DNA from: Methylobacterium sp. J-026
GTDB lineage: Bacteria; Pseudomonadota; Alphaproteobacteria; Rhizobiales; Beijerinckiaceae
Reading direction: 5' to 3'
Assembly (NCBI RefSeq): GCF_022829585.1
Contig: NZ_JAKSYC010000267.1
Coordinates: forward strand, 17,666-81,665
Length of the DNA stretch: 64,000 bases
This document shows, piece after piece, positions 26,180 to 37,209 of the stretch. Each line of letters starts with the position of its first letter. Position 1 is the stretch's first letter. Position numbers and translations under genes: made by a program. The notes below the pieces were generated by a model that was given only the letters and a program-made list of their open reading frames with translations, was not told where the DNA came from and did no database searches.

Positions 26180-26659
26180 TCAGAGCACCTTCAGCAGGGC
26201 CTCGGCGCCGGAGATCTCGGCCTTCGAGGGCGTCTCCTCGATGTTCAGAACCCGTACGATCCCGTCCTCGACCAGCATCGCGTAGCGCTTCGAGCGCATC
26301 CCGAGACCGAAGCCGGTGCCGTCCATCTCCAGGCCGATGGCCTTGGCGAAGTCGGCGTTGCCGTCGGCCAGGAACTCCAGGCCCTCGGCACCGCTCGCCT
26401 TCGACCACGCGTCGAGCACGAACACGTCGTTGACGCTCGTCACCGCGATGGCGTCGACGCCGCGGCCGAGGATCGCGTCCTTGTGGGTGACGAAGCCCGG
26501 CAGGTGGTTGCGGTGGCAGCTCGGCGTGAAGGCGCCCGGGACGCCGATCAGGACCACGCGTCGCCCCTTGAACACGTCGTCGGTGGTGCGGGCGATCGGG
26601 CCCTCGGGGCCAATCACCCGGAAGGTCGCCTGGGGCAGGTGGTCGCCGACCTGGATCAT
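26180..26659 (-). CDS. peroxiredoxin, Prx5 type
   Basis: A 159-residue thiol peroxidase of the 1-Cys/atypical 2-Cys Prx5 group, reducing hydrogen and organic peroxides. The peroxidatic Cys48 lies in PGAFTPSCHRNHLPG; VTSVNDVFVLDAWSK and GLGMRSKRYAMLVEDG are family landmarks. No fused glutaredoxin domain, so reduction is probably by glutathione/glutaredoxin or thioredoxin from elsewhere. The ATG at 26659 has AAGGGA 8 bp upstream; an ATG at 26674 (MKGPAMIQ) is an alternative. Confidence 0.94.
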   Translation of the reverse strand: MIQVGDHLPQATFRVIGPEGPIARTTDDVFKGRRVVLIGVPGAFTPSCHRNHLPGFVTHKDAILGRGVDAIAVTSVNDVFVLDAWSKASGAEGLEFLADGNADFAKAIGLEMDGTGFGLGMRSKRYAMLVEDGIVRVLNIEETPSKAEISGAEALLKVL

Positions 26660-26764
26660 CGCGGGTCCCTTCATTGACGCGCGCTCGGATCGCGCGCTGG
26701 ACAATCGCGCCTGACCTAGCGTGGCGGGCGGGGCCTGTCGAGGACGGGGGCTGCGCCGCTGCGG

Positions 26765-27043
26765 TCAGGCCCCCAGGAGCTTGATGAAGGCGGCGCCGGC
26801 GCCGAAGAAGGCCGCGCCTGCGGCCATGCCCGAGAGCGCGACCTGCCAGGGCGCTAGGGCCCGGTCGCGGCCGAGCTTGGCGGCTTCAGCCGACATCTTG
26901 AGCTGCTCCGCGGCCAGCTTGGCCGCTTCGGCCATGAGCTTGTGCTGCTCGGCGACGAACTTGTTCGTCTCCTCCTGCGCCCGCTGGATTTGGGCACGCT
27001 GGGCCTCGATGTCGAAGGCAGCAGGGTATGCAGCATCCGCCAT
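26765..27043 (-). CDS. small coiled-coil protein with C-terminal membrane anchor
   Basis: A 92-residue protein. Residues about 10-60 are an uninterrupted Ala/Gln/Glu/Lys-rich helix (EAQRAQIQRAQEETNKFVAE, LAAEQLKMSAEAAKL) likely to form a coiled coil; the tail VALSGMAAGAAFFGAGAAFIKLLGA is a membrane segment. The ATG at 27043 has GGAG 8 bp upstream. It looks like a tail-anchored or bitopic protein. No family recognised; it is divergent from yqgE. Confidence 0.7.
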   Translation of the reverse strand: MADAAYPAAFDIEAQRAQIQRAQEETNKFVAEQHKLMAEAAKLAAEQLKMSAEAAKLGRDRALAPWQVALSGMAAGAAFFGAGAAFIKLLGA

Positions 27044-27215
27044 CGGAGCGGCTCCGTTCACAGCGTCATCAGGCTCACGAACGATCTCAGGCGTGAGAGC
27101 GACGCAGTGTAGCGGTCCGCCCGCAGATTCGACAGCGTCTTTCGGGCCCTGCCCGGCCGGCATCCCGCGCGCTTTGTCCGCTGGACAAGGCGAGGGGGCC
27201 GCGTAGCATACGCGC

Positions 27216-27836
27216 ATGTCGAACCCAGCGTCGCCCGTGCAGTCCACGCTCACCGGCCCGAGCTTCCTCGACGGCCAGTTCCTCGTGGCGATGCCCGGGA
27301 TGGCCGACGAGCGCTTCGCCCGCTCGGTGATCTACGTCTGCGCGCACTCGGCGGACGGCGCGATGGGCATCATCGTCAACAAGGCGGCCACCGACATCAG
27401 CATGCCGGACCTGCTGGTCCAGCTCGACGTCTGCCCGGAGGCGGATGCGATCCGCCTCCGGGAGCGGGTCGGGCACATGCCGGTCCTGATGGGCGGCCCC
27501 GTGGAGGGGCGGCGCGGCTTCGTGCTCCACACCGACGATTTCCACATCCAGCAATCGACGCTGATCATCGACGACGGCATCTGCCTGACCGCGACCGTCG
27601 AGATCCTGCGCGCCATCGCCAGTGGCGAGGGGCCGGCCAGCGCCGTGCTGGCTCTGGGCTATGCCGGCTGGCAGGCGGGGCAGCTCGAGAGCGAGATTAT
27701 GGCCAACGGCTGGCTCAACTGCCCGGCCGACCCCGAGCTGATCTTCAACACGAATCTCGACGCCAAGTACGAGCGCGCCCTGCGGACCAACGGCATCGAC
27801 CCGGCCATGCTGTCGATGACGGCCGGCCGGGCCTGA
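27216..27836 (+). CDS. YqgE/AlgH family protein (UPF0301)
   Basis: A 206-residue cytoplasmic protein of the conserved YqgE/AlgH family. Landmarks: [57 protein letters not shown] and [20 protein letters not shown]. Its biochemical role is not settled; Pseudomonas AlgH has been linked to alginate regulation. The stop falls 4 bp before that of the convergent gene. Confidence 0.95.
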   Translation: MSNPASPVQSTLTGPSFLDGQFLVAMPGMADERFARSVIYVCAHSADGAMGIIVNKAATDISMPDLLVQLDVCPEADAIRLRERVGHMPVLMGGPVEGRRGFVLHTDDFHIQQSTLIIDDGICLTATVEILRAIASGEGPASAVLALGYAGWQAGQLESEIMANGWLNCPADPELIFNTNLDAKYERALRTNGIDPAMLSMTAGRA

Positions 27837-27840
27837 ACCC

Positions 27841-28833
27841 CTATTCCGGCGGCATCCCGCCGGCCGTGTCCGGGTTCATCCCGTCGACGGCGGGCTCCGT
27901 GGCGGGCTTGGGCCGGGACCTGCGCGGGGCCGCGGCCGCGGTGGGCACCGCCGTGTTGGCGCCGAGCCGGGTGGCGAGCGCCAGGGCCCGGTTCTCGGTG
28001 AACCGCAGATGACAGAAGCCGTGGGTGCCCTCGCGGGCGTAGCTGCGGCAGAACTGCTCCCGGTCGGCCGAGAAGGCCGCCTGCTCGCTCACGATCGGCC
28101 GCACGTCCTCGCGCCGGGCGCGCTGGGTCATGAGCTTGTAATTGTCGCGCACCGCCTTGTCGGCCACACCCCGGGCCGTGTCGAACTCGCCGGCCCGCGG
28201 GAGCAGGGTGGCGGGGGCCGGCCCCCACAGGCCGACCGGGGTCGTGGCGCAATCGGCGGCCGAGAAGGTGCAGGTCGGGCCCGAGCCCGTCGTCGAGACC
28301 AGGACGGCGCCCTCGGTCACGTCGAAGCGCAGCGGACACTCCGCTCCGGCCGCCTCGAAGCGCGGCACCCCGTCGGGCTTGCCTTCGGCGCTCAGGGGGA
28401 CGGGATTGCCCCCCGCGAGCGGCACCGTGCAGGATTCGGCCGGCTGCGAGATCCTGGTCCCCGGCAGGGTGATCCGGGCCGTGACGGCGCTGCCCGACCG
28501 CTCCAGCTTCAGGGAACCGGAGGTTCCGTTGAGCTGGAGGTCCTGTCCGAGCACGCTGTCCTCGGACGGGGTCTTGAGCACGATCGGGCGGGCCGGGACC
28601 GGTGCGGGCCGCGGCGCCTCGGCCGCCGGGGGCTGGCCCGGCTCACCGGGGGCTGCCGGGGCCGGCGGCGGCGCCTCGGGCAGGCCCCGGGGCGGCACCG
28701 GCGGGCGCTCGGGCTTGATGCCGAACAGCCGCTCGAAGAAGTTCTGCGCCCGTGCCGGCGGGGCGGCGAGCAGGGCGGGAGCCGCGACGGCGAGCGCCAG
28801 GACGGGGAGCAGGAAGCTGCGGGTCGGGCGCAT
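27841..28833 (-). CDS. exported Pro/Ala-rich protein of unknown function
   Basis: A 330-residue protein with a signal peptide (FLLPVLALAVAAPALLAAPPARA), a Pro/Ala/Glu linker at about residues 40-85, a central beta-rich domain with paired Cys (ESCTVPLAGG, AECPLRFDV, SGPTCTFSAADC), and a C-terminal helical region with Cys in EQFCRSYAREGTHGFCHLRF. The even Cys content suggests periplasmic disulfides. I do not recognise a family. A dnaK promoter region follows its start. Confidence 0.8.
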   Translation of the reverse strand: MRPTRSFLLPVLALAVAAPALLAAPPARAQNFFERLFGIKPERPPVPPRGLPEAPPPAPAAPGEPGQPPAAEAPRPAPVPARPIVLKTPSEDSVLGQDLQLNGTSGSLKLERSGSAVTARITLPGTRISQPAESCTVPLAGGNPVPLSAEGKPDGVPRFEAAGAECPLRFDVTEGAVLVSTTGSGPTCTFSAADCATTPVGLWGPAPATLLPRAGEFDTARGVADKAVRDNYKLMTQRARREDVRPIVSEQAAFSADREQFCRSYAREGTHGFCHLRFTENRALALATRLGANTAVPTAAAAPRRSRPKPATEPAVDGMNPDTAGGMPPE

Positions 28834-29041
28834 CGGACTCTACGATGGGGACACGAAGTGGCGGGGCCACGCTCAACCCCTTGTCGAACCGTTAACACGC
28901 CGTCGAGGGCGCGGACGTGGCAGCAAAGCAACAAAATACAACCACGCCACCCGGCGGAACGGCCGCATCGGGAAAGATTCAGCTTTGCATACAGCAGGAT
29001 AGCGGGGAAGCCCGCCGTCGGCGCGGACGGGGAGGCTTCGC

Positions 29042-29070
29042 CTTGCGAGCCCGTGGCGGGCTTCTTATAT
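29042..29070 (+). promoter_or_regulatory. candidate heat-shock (RpoH) promoter of dnaK
   Basis: CTTG at 29042-29045 and CTTATAT at 29064-29070 are separated by 18 bp, close to the alphaproteobacterial sigma-32 pattern (CTTG, then a CYTATNT-like -10). It lies about 155 bp before the dnaK ATG within a 393-bp gene-free region (28834-29226) whose AT-richest part is near 28925-28990. No CIRCE element was seen. Confidence 0.5.
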
Positions 29071-29226
29071 CGCCCTCGACGCGGGATTGCGCGCTGGGTT
29101 TCAGCCGTTCACGGCCCTTGATCCGGCCCGGGTCCCATACTCACATCACTCCCGGACACCGCCATGGGCCGAGCTGCTTCGGGGCTCGGCGGTCTGCTTG
29201 AACGCGACGAAAAGAGGGATCCCGCC

Positions 29227-31143
<1,917 letters not shown>

Positions 31144-31162
31144 GGCGCGGGTCCGAGAAGGA

Positions 31163-31195
31163 GGCGCGGGGCCGGAGCGATCCGGCCCCGCCTTT
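31163..31195 (+). terminator. intrinsic terminator after dnaK
   Basis: CGGGGCCGGA (31167-31176) pairs perfectly with TCCGGCCCCG (31181-31190) across a GCGA tetraloop and is followed by CCTTTGCTT. It begins 20 bp past the dnaK stop. Partial read-through to dnaJ would be needed if dnaJ has no own promoter. Confidence 0.75.
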
Positions 31196-31274
31196 GCTTG
31201 ACTGGGGCCGTCGCGCGGCCGCCGCGGAGCATCGGAGAGGGCCCGGACCGGACCGCGGGGGACGTCCGGCCCGT

Positions 31275-31382
31275 GCTAGAGCATCGTCCCGAGAGGTAGC
31301 TGCCGGCTTTCGGAAAAGACGATGCCGAGCTGAAAGCTAGCGCGCCGGGCCGGTTCCGGTATCCGGCCCGATGCGCTAGAGC
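31275..31382. repeat. palindromic intergenic repeat (family D) between dnaK and dnaJ
   Basis: GCTAGAGC occurs at 31275-31282 and again at 31375-31382. Inside, GCATCGTC (31281-31288) pairs with GACGATGC (31318-31325) around TTTCGGAAAA. The GCTAGAGCATC...CGGAAAAGACGATGC layout resembles a repeat common between genes in Methylobacterium and related Hyphomicrobiales (general knowledge). The other part of this 359-bp gap shows nothing else. Confidence 0.6.
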
Positions 31383-31502
31383 GCGACGGTGCGTCAGTCC
31401 GGTCAGCCTGCGCGTGACCGCATCCTGGCCAGGCCGCGGTGGACCAAGCGGGCGGCGCTTCGGGACGCAGCGGCGCTCAAGATTGTCCGGAGACGGGGTG
31501 GG

Positions 31503-32645
31503 ATGTCGAAACGGGACTATTACGAGATCCTGGGGGTCACCAAGACCGCCACGGAGAGCGAACTGAAGGTCGCCTTCCGCAAGCTCGCGATGACCTATCA
31601 TCCCGACCGCAATCCCGGCGACAAGGACGCCGAGATCAAGTTCAAGGAGATCAACGAGGCCTATCAGTGCCTCTCCGACGGGCAGAAGCGCGGCGCCTAC
31701 GACCGCTTCGGCCACGCGGCCTTCAGCCAGGGCGGCGGCGGACCCGGATTCGGCAACGAGTTCGGCGACTTCATGTCGGACATCTTCGACAATTTCTTCG
31801 GCGACGGGCGCGGCGGCGGCGCCCCCCGGGGACGGGGGGGCGCCCCGGGCCGCGAGCGCGGGGCCGACCTGCGCTACAACCTCGAGATCACCCTGGAGGA
31901 GGCCTACGCGGGCAAGGCCGAGACCATCCGGATCCCGACCTCGATCACCTGCGAGGCCTGCGACGGGTCCGGCGCCAAGCCCGGCTCGAAGCCGCGGACC
32001 TGCCAGACCTGCGCGGGCTACGGCCGGGTCCGGGCCGCGCAGGGCTTCTTCGCCATTGAGCGGACCTGCCCGAACTGCCACGGCCGCGGCGAGATCGTGG
32101 ACGATCCCTGCACCGCCTGTCAGGGCGCGGGCCGGGTCAACCGCGAGCGCACGCTCTCGATCAACGTGCCGGCCGGGGTCGATGACGGCCTGCGGATCCG
32201 GCTCGCCGGCGAGGGCGAGAGCGGGCTGCGCGGCGGCCCGCCGGGGGATCTCTACGTCTTCCTGTCGATCAAGCAGCACGAGTTCTTCCAGCGCGACGGC
32301 GCCGACCTGTTCTGCCGGGTGCCGATCTCGATGGTCACCGCCGCCCTCGCGGGCGAGATCACCGTGCCGGTGATCGATGGCACGCAGACCCAGGTCCGGA
32401 TCCCTGCGGGCACGCAGACCGCCAAGCAGTTCCGGATCAAGGGCAAGGGCATGCCGGTGCTCCGCGCCCGGGAGGTCGGCGATCTCTACATTCAGGTCTT
32501 CGTCGAGACCCCGCAGAACCTGACCAAACGCCAGCGCGAGCTCCTGCAGGAATTCGATCAGTCGGCCTCGCCGGAGAACCACCCGGAATCGGCGGGCTTC
32601 TTCTCGAAGGTGCGGGACTTCTTCGGGGGTGCGGTTCGTCCGTAA
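31503..32645 (+). CDS. dnaJ: co-chaperone DnaJ (Hsp40)
   Basis: A 380-residue type I J-protein that stimulates DnaK ATPase and binds unfolded clients. N-terminal J domain with the His33-Pro34-Asp35 triad ([11 protein letters not shown]), a Gly/Phe-rich linker with an added Arg/Gly stretch ([17 protein letters not shown]), four zinc-binding repeats ([32 protein letters not shown]), then the C-terminal substrate-binding domains ([36 protein letters not shown]). Start at ATG 31503; frames further upstream run into the repeat and lack support. Confidence 0.99.
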   Translation: MSKRDYYEILGVTKTATESELKVAFRKLAMTYHPDRNPGDKDAEIKFKEINEAYQCLSDGQKRGAYDRFGHAAFSQGGGGPGFGNEFGDFMSDIFDNFFGDGRGGGAPRGRGGAPGRERGADLRYNLEITLEEAYAGKAETIRIPTSITCEACDGSGAKPGSKPRTCQTCAGYGRVRAAQGFFAIERTCPNCHGRGEIVDDPCTACQGAGRVNRERTLSINVPAGVDDGLRIRLAGEGESGLRGGPPGDLYVFLSIKQHEFFQRDGADLFCRVPISMVTAALAGEITVPVIDGTQTQVRIPAGTQTAKQFRIKGKGMPVLRAREVGDLYIQVFVETPQNLTKRQRELLQEFDQSASPENHPESAGFFSKVRDFFGGAVRP

Positions 32646-32785
32646 GGCCGGATCCGAAACCCCGGTGGCCCGTTATGCATGCGGCCCCGGCGTGGCTTGC
32701 GTACCCTAGGCGCCGTCCCAGCTTGACTGTAAGACAGCGACCTATCGGAACTTTCATTCCCATCCGGGCTCGAGGAATCCAGGAC

Positions 32786-33424
32786 TTGCCGCCGCTCCGC
32801 CGTCCCACCGCGAAGGCTCCTGCCACCCGGAGCGCGATTTTCGGGCCGCGGCGCGACCCCCTGGAGGACGAGGCCCGGTTCCTGCGCTCCTGGCTGGAGC
32901 GCCCGCTGGTCACCGGCGCGGTGACGCCGTCGGGCAAGATGCTCGCCCGCACCATGGCGTCCTACGTCGATCCCCGTCGGGACGGGCCGGTGGTCGAGCT
33001 CGGCCCCGGCACCGGTCCGGTCACCGAGGCGCTGATCCGGCGCGGCGTCGCGCCCGAGCGCCTGATCCTGGTCGAGTTCAACCCCGATTTCTGCAGCCTC
33101 CTGACCCGCCGCTTCCCCGGCGTGACGGTGATCCGGGGCGATGCCTACGACATGCGGGCGAGCCTCAGGGACGTGCTGGCACAGCCGGCCGCCGCCACGA
33201 TCTCGAGCCTGCCGCTGTTCACCAAGCCTCTGGAGCAGCGGCTCGACCTGCTCAACACCGCCCACGACCTGATGCAGCCGGGCGCGCCCTTCGTGCAGTT
33301 CACCTACGCGGTGGTGCCGCCGATCCCGGCCCGGTGCGAGGCCGGCAGCTACACGGCCGACCGCTCCAACCGGGTCTGGCTGAACCTGCCGCCCGCGCGG
33401 GTCTGGGTCTACCGCCGGCCCTGA
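32786..33424 (+). CDS. PmtA-like phospholipid N-methyltransferase
   Basis: A SAM-dependent methyltransferase of the rhizobial PmtA type, which methylates phosphatidylethanolamine toward phosphatidylcholine at the inner membrane. EARFLRSWLERPLVTGAVTP and SGKMLARTMASYVDP precede the SAM loop VVELGPGTGPVTEALIRRG; then LVEFNPDFCSLL, SLPLFTKPLEQR, and the C-terminal RVWLNLPPARVWVY typical of the family. The start is uncertain: I use TTG 32786 (212 residues, usual length), since AGGA lies upstream and possible promoter-like sequence lies further 5'. An ATG at 32675 would give 249 residues. Confidence 0.85.
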   Translation: MPPLRRPTAKAPATRSAIFGPRRDPLEDEARFLRSWLERPLVTGAVTPSGKMLARTMASYVDPRRDGPVVELGPGTGPVTEALIRRGVAPERLILVEFNPDFCSLLTRRFPGVTVIRGDAYDMRASLRDVLAQPAAATISSLPLFTKPLEQRLDLLNTAHDLMQPGAPFVQFTYAVVPPIPARCEAGSYTADRSNRVWLNLPPARVWVYRRP

Positions 33425-33463
33425 GCCTGAACGCGGCGCGCGCGTCCAGATGCGCGTCAGGCT
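33424..33463. terminator. bidirectional terminator hairpin
   Basis: AGCCTGA plus CGCG (33424-33435) pairs with CGCG plus TCAGGCT (33453-33463) between two convergent genes. There is no clear T-run. Confidence 0.5.
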
Positions 33464-33490
33464 GCACCGCCGCCAGGGTCGGCCGCGGCT

Positions 33491-34300
33491 TCAGCCCTGC
33501 TCCGGCACCCCGGCGCCGGTGAGCGCCTTGAACCGGTTCGGCTGCGCGGCGAGCTTGCGCAGGGCTGCGACGTTGGCGGCGGCTTCCGGGGGGGTCATAT
33601 CCCGGCGCAGCACCGCCTCGGCATCGGCGAAGCGGCCCTTCAGCCCGAGCACCAGGGCGAGATTGGCGCGCACGCGGGCATCGGCGCCGGGCTGGTCGCC
33701 GGCGAGCCGCAGGGTCTGCTCGGCCTGGTCGAGGTTGCGCGAGAGCGCGTAGGACAGGCCGAGATTCGACAGCAGCGAGGGCTCGTTCGGCCGGATCTTG
33801 AGCGCGGCCTCGTAGAAGCCCTGCGCGCGCACCTGATCGCCGAGCTGCGCGGAGGCCGAGCCCTGCGCCGACAGGATGCGCCAATCGGGCGCGGCCGGGG
33901 AATGGGCGTTGGCGAGCACGTCGATCGCCTCCCGGTAGCGCCCGACCTCGACCAGGGACTTGCCGTAGGCGCCGAGCAGGAACGTGTCGCGCGGGTTGCG
34001 CAGGGCCGCCTGCTGCAGCACCGCCGAGGCCTGGCTGATCTGGTCGTTGGCCCGCAGGGCGCGGGCATAGGCGAGGGCCGCGCGGCCGTCGGCGGGATCG
34101 GCGTTGTAGCGCTCGGCCAGGGCCTCGAGGTTCTGGTGCGGCGCCGCGGGGCGGTTGCCGACCGCGCCGATCGAGCCGGTGGTCTCGGGCCCGGAGGTGT
34201 TGCAGCCGGCGAGACCGAGGCCGACCAGGGCCAGAGCCAGGGCGGCACGGCGTCCGGCGCGAACCTCGTGTCGGGCGATCCGGAACAGGGCCGTCATCAT
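33491..34300 (-). CDS. TPR-repeat lipoprotein (TadD-like)
   Basis: A 269-residue protein with a lipoprotein signal (ALALALVGLGLAGC, lipobox Cys33) and about five tetratricopeptide units (ADPADGRAALAYARALRAND, AALRNPRDTFLLGAYGKSL, SLLSNLGLSYALSRNLDQAE). TPR lipoproteins of this form serve in Tad/Flp pilus assembly or other envelope complexes, but no tad genes are near, so TadD is only a resemblance. Two ATGs in tandem (34300, 34297). The same frame stays open far upstream to 36523 across the aminopeptidase gene, which is not coding. Confidence 0.85.
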   Translation of the reverse strand: MMTALFRIARHEVRAGRRAALALALVGLGLAGCNTSGPETTGSIGAVGNRPAAPHQNLEALAERYNADPADGRAALAYARALRANDQISQASAVLQQAALRNPRDTFLLGAYGKSLVEVGRYREAIDVLANAHSPAAPDWRILSAQGSASAQLGDQVRAQGFYEAALKIRPNEPSLLSNLGLSYALSRNLDQAEQTLRLAGDQPGADARVRANLALVLGLKGRFADAEAVLRRDMTPPEAAANVAALRKLAAQPNRFKALTGAGVPEQG

Positions 34301-34426
34301 GGGTCGCTCCGCCTCCGGATGGGCCGGGGGCTCTGGCCCGCGCTTCACCCCTCCGGCCGGCCGGTGATAGAGCGTTAACCCTAACCACCGGTTAAGCCGC
34401 ACCCGCCGCGGCGCGCGAGGGGCAAC

Positions 34427-35827
34427 ATGATCCAGGCCGAGACCCAGGCGACGACGCCCGCCCTGCTGCCCGGCGACGCGCCGGCCGTGCCGGTGACCCT
34501 GATCACCGCCGGATCCTGGGCCGCGGCGCAGGGCGCCCTGGACCCCGCCCAGCGCACCTTCGCGCAGGCGACCGGCTTCGAGCCGAAGGCGGGACGCCTC
34601 GCCCTGCTGCCTGGACCGGACGGAAGCCTCGCGCGGGTGCTGTTCGGCCTCGGCGATCCGGAGGCCGCGGCCTATGACCGGTTGCTCGTCGGCAAGCTGC
34701 CCGGCCTGTTGCCGGAGGGCAGCTTCCGCCTGGAGGGCGCCCCCGAGCCCGCCGAGGCCGCCCTGGCCTGGCTGATGGGGAGCTACCGCTTCGGCCGCTA
34801 CCGGTCCGGCGGGGGCACCAAGGCGCGGCTCGCGGCGCCGGCTGGCATCGACGTGGCCGAAGTGGAGCGGATCGCCGCAGCGGTGGCGTTCGGCCGCGAC
34901 CTGATCAACACGCCCGCCAACGCCATGGGCCCCGCCGAGATCGAGGCGGCCGCCCGGGCGCTCGGGGAGCGCCACGGCGCCTCCGTCGCCGTCACGCAGG
35001 GCGACGCGCTGGCCAGGGAGTTCCCCCTGATCCACGCGGTCGGCGTCGCCTCGCCCCGGGCGCCGCGGCTGATCGACCTGACCTGGGGCGAGGCGGCGGC
35101 GCCGCGGGTGACCCTGGTGGGCAAGGGCGTCGCCTTCGACACGGGCGGGCTCGACCTCAAGCCGTCCGCCGCGATGCTGCTGATGAAGAAGGACATGGGC
35201 GGGGCCGCAGCCGCCCTCGCCGCCGCCGCCATGATCATGGGCGCCGGGCTCCGGGTGCGCCTGCGGGTGCTGATCCCCGCGGTGGAGAACGCGGTGGCGG
35301 GCGACGCTTTCCGCCCGGGCGACGTCCTGGCGAGCCGGGCCGGGCTCAGCGTCGAGATCGGCAACACCGACGCGGAGGGCCGGCTGATCCTCGCCGACGC
35401 GCTGACGCTGGCCGAGGCGGAGAGCCCGGAGCTGCTCCTCGACTATTCGACGCTGACCGGCGCGGCTAGGGTGGCGCTGGGGCCGGACCTGCCGGCCTTC
35501 TTCACCGAGGACGAGGCCCTGGCCGGTTCCGTCGCCGAGGCCGGCCGGCGCGCCGTCGACCCCGTCTGGCGGATGCCGCTGCACGCCCCCTACGCGAGCC
35601 TGCTGGAGTCCAAGATCGCCGACCTGAACAACGTCTCCGGCGGCCCGTTCGCCGGGGCGATCACCGCGGCCCTGTTCCTGCGCCGGTTCGCGCCGAACAC
35701 GAAGGCGCACGGCCATTTCGACCTCTATGGCTGGAACCCCTCCGCCAAGCCCGGACGTCCGGAGGGCGGCGAGGTCCAGACCGCGCGGCTCACCTACGCC
35801 CTGCTCAAGGCGCGCTACGGGGCCTGA
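34427..35827 (+). CDS. leucyl aminopeptidase family M17
   Basis: A 466-residue cytosolic dizinc aminopeptidase. The C-terminal catalytic domain shows VTLVGKGVAFDTGGLDLKPS, the metal-binding MLLMKKDMGGAAA stretch and the signature NTDAEGRLILADAL, followed by YSTLTGAARVALG. The N-terminal domain is divergent, as in alphaproteobacterial PepA/PepB relatives. It releases N-terminal residues from peptides. Divergent from the TPR lipoprotein gene over 126 bp, which contains GTTAACC and GGTTAAG half-sites of unknown meaning. Confidence 0.95.
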   Translation: MIQAETQATTPALLPGDAPAVPVTLITAGSWAAAQGALDPAQRTFAQATGFEPKAGRLALLPGPDGSLARVLFGLGDPEAAAYDRLLVGKLPGLLPEGSFRLEGAPEPAEAALAWLMGSYRFGRYRSGGGTKARLAAPAGIDVAEVERIAAAVAFGRDLINTPANAMGPAEIEAAARALGERHGASVAVTQGDALAREFPLIHAVGVASPRAPRLIDLTWGEAAAPRVTLVGKGVAFDTGGLDLKPSAAMLLMKKDMGGAAAALAAAAMIMGAGLRVRLRVLIPAVENAVAGDAFRPGDVLASRAGLSVEIGNTDAEGRLILADALTLAEAESPELLLDYSTLTGAARVALGPDLPAFFTEDEALAGSVAEAGRRAVDPVWRMPLHAPYASLLESKIADLNNVSGGPFAGAITAALFLRRFAPNTKAHGHFDLYGWNPSAKPGRPEGGEVQTARLTYALLKARYGA

Positions 35828-35835
35828 CCGCGGCG

Positions 35836-37209
35836 TCAGCCGAATCCCGCCTGCCGCAGGAGGACCCCGGCGCCGGCGCAGAGCGCCAGGACCGGCAGCG
35901 TACCGAGCCCGAACCGGAAGACCGCTATGATCGCCGCCAGCGTCAGCAGCAGAGCCGCCGGATCGAGGCTTCCCGGCACCGGCCAATCGAGGCGCAGCGG
36001 ACCGAGCGGCACTGTCTCGACCTGCCGGAACAGCGTCCGCAGCCCGAACCAGACCGCGAGGTTCAGGATCACGCCCGCCACCGCGGCGGTGATGGCCGAG
36101 AGCGCCCCCGCGAGGCGGCGGCTGCCGCGCAGGCGCCCGATCAGCGGGGCGCCGGCGAAGATCCAGAGGAAGCAGGGCACGAAGGTGACCCAGGTGGTGA
36201 GGAGCCCGGCGAGCGTCCCGGCGAGCAACGGCGGCAGGGCGCCGGGCGCGCGAAACCCGGCCAGGAAGCCGACGAACTGGAGCACCATGATCAGCGGGCC
36301 GGGGGTCGTCTCGGCGAGGCCGAGCCCGTCGAGCATCTCGCCGGGCTTCAGCCAGCCGTATTGCTCCACCGCCTGCTGCGCGACGTAGGCGAGCGCCGCG
36401 TAGGCGCCGCCGAAGGTCACGAGGGCCATCTTGGAAAAGAACAGCGCCACCCGCCCGAAGACCGGCGGCACGCCGGGCAGGACCAGCAGCACCGCCACCG
36501 GCAGCAGCCAGATCGCGAGCCACAGCGCAGCCATGCGCAGCGAGTCCGCCGCGCCGACGCGCTCCCGCGGCAGCATCGCCGCGCCGACGCGGAAGCCGGC
36601 CTCGTCGGCGCCCGGATCGGCGGCGACCGGATCGGCACCGCGGCGGCGGGCGAGGCCCGCGAGGCCCGCGGCGATCACCACCAGCGGAAACGGCACCGCC
36701 AGCACGAACAGCGCCAGGAAGGCGGCGAGCGCGACGATCCGGTCGGTCCGGCGGCGCAGGGCGCGGCCTCCGAGGCGCCAGAGGGCGTGGAGCACGATCG
36801 CCAGCACCGCCGCCTTCAAGCCGAAGAACAGGCCGGCGACGGCGTCGACATGGCCGTACAGCACGTAGAGCCAGCTCAGGCCCATCAGGGCGAGGAGGCC
36901 CGGCAGAACGAACAGGCCGCCCGCGACGAGCCCGCCCGCCGGCCCGTGCATCAGCCAGCCGATATACGTCGCGAGCTGCTGCGCCTCCGGCCCGGGCAGG
37001 AGCGTGCAGAAGCCGAGCCCATGGAGGAAGCGCCGCTCGGAGATCCAGCGCCGCTCCTCCACCAGGATCCGGTGCATCACGGCGATCTGGCCGGCGGGAC
37101 CGCCGAACGACAGGGCCGCCACCCGCAGCCAGACCGGGACGGTCCCAGCGAGGCTCGGCGCGGCGCTCAGTCCGTCAGCGGCAGCCCGGTCTCGATCAGG
37201 CGCGCCCAC
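35836..37209 (-). CDS. chrA: chromate efflux transporter, two-domain
   Basis: A 457-residue CHR-family membrane protein. Both halves carry the family motifs: ALSFGGPAGQIAVMHRILVE and FCTLLPGPEAQQLATYIGW in the N-terminal half, and MALVTFGGAYAALAYVAQQA with GLAETTPGPLIMVLQFVGF in the C-terminal half. About ten to twelve membrane helices. Long-chain ChrA proteins exchange chromate outward; no chrB regulator is adjacent, so the substrate is inferred from family. The start overlaps the 3' end of the upstream M20 gene by 43 bp, which suggests co-transcription. Confidence 0.93.
   Translation of the reverse strand: MGAPDRDRAAADGLSAAPSLAGTVPVWLRVAALSFGGPAGQIAVMHRILVEERRWISERRFLHGLGFCTLLPGPEAQQLATYIGWLMHGPAGGLVAGGLFVLPGLLALMGLSWLYVLYGHVDAVAGLFFGLKAAVLAIVLHALWRLGGRALRRRTDRIVALAAFLALFVLAVPFPLVVIAAGLAGLARRRGADPVAADPGADEAGFRVGAAMLPRERVGAADSLRMAALWLAIWLLPVAVLLVLPGVPPVFGRVALFFSKMALVTFGGAYAALAYVAQQAVEQYGWLKPGEMLDGLGLAETTPGPLIMVLQFVGFLAGFRAPGALPPLLAGTLAGLLTTWVTFVPCFLWIFAGAPLIGRLRGSRRLAGALSAITAAVAGVILNLAVWFGLRTLFRQVETVPLGPLRLDWPVPGSLDPAALLLTLAAIIAVFRFGLGTLPVLALCAGAGVLLRQAGFG

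Noticed and set aside
33491..36523. 1010-codon minus-strand open frame
   Set aside because: Only the last 270 codons (TPR lipoprotein) are real; the rest lies opposite the M17 aminopeptidase gene and reads as Arg/Gly/His-rich low complexity typical of antisense frames in GC-rich DNA.
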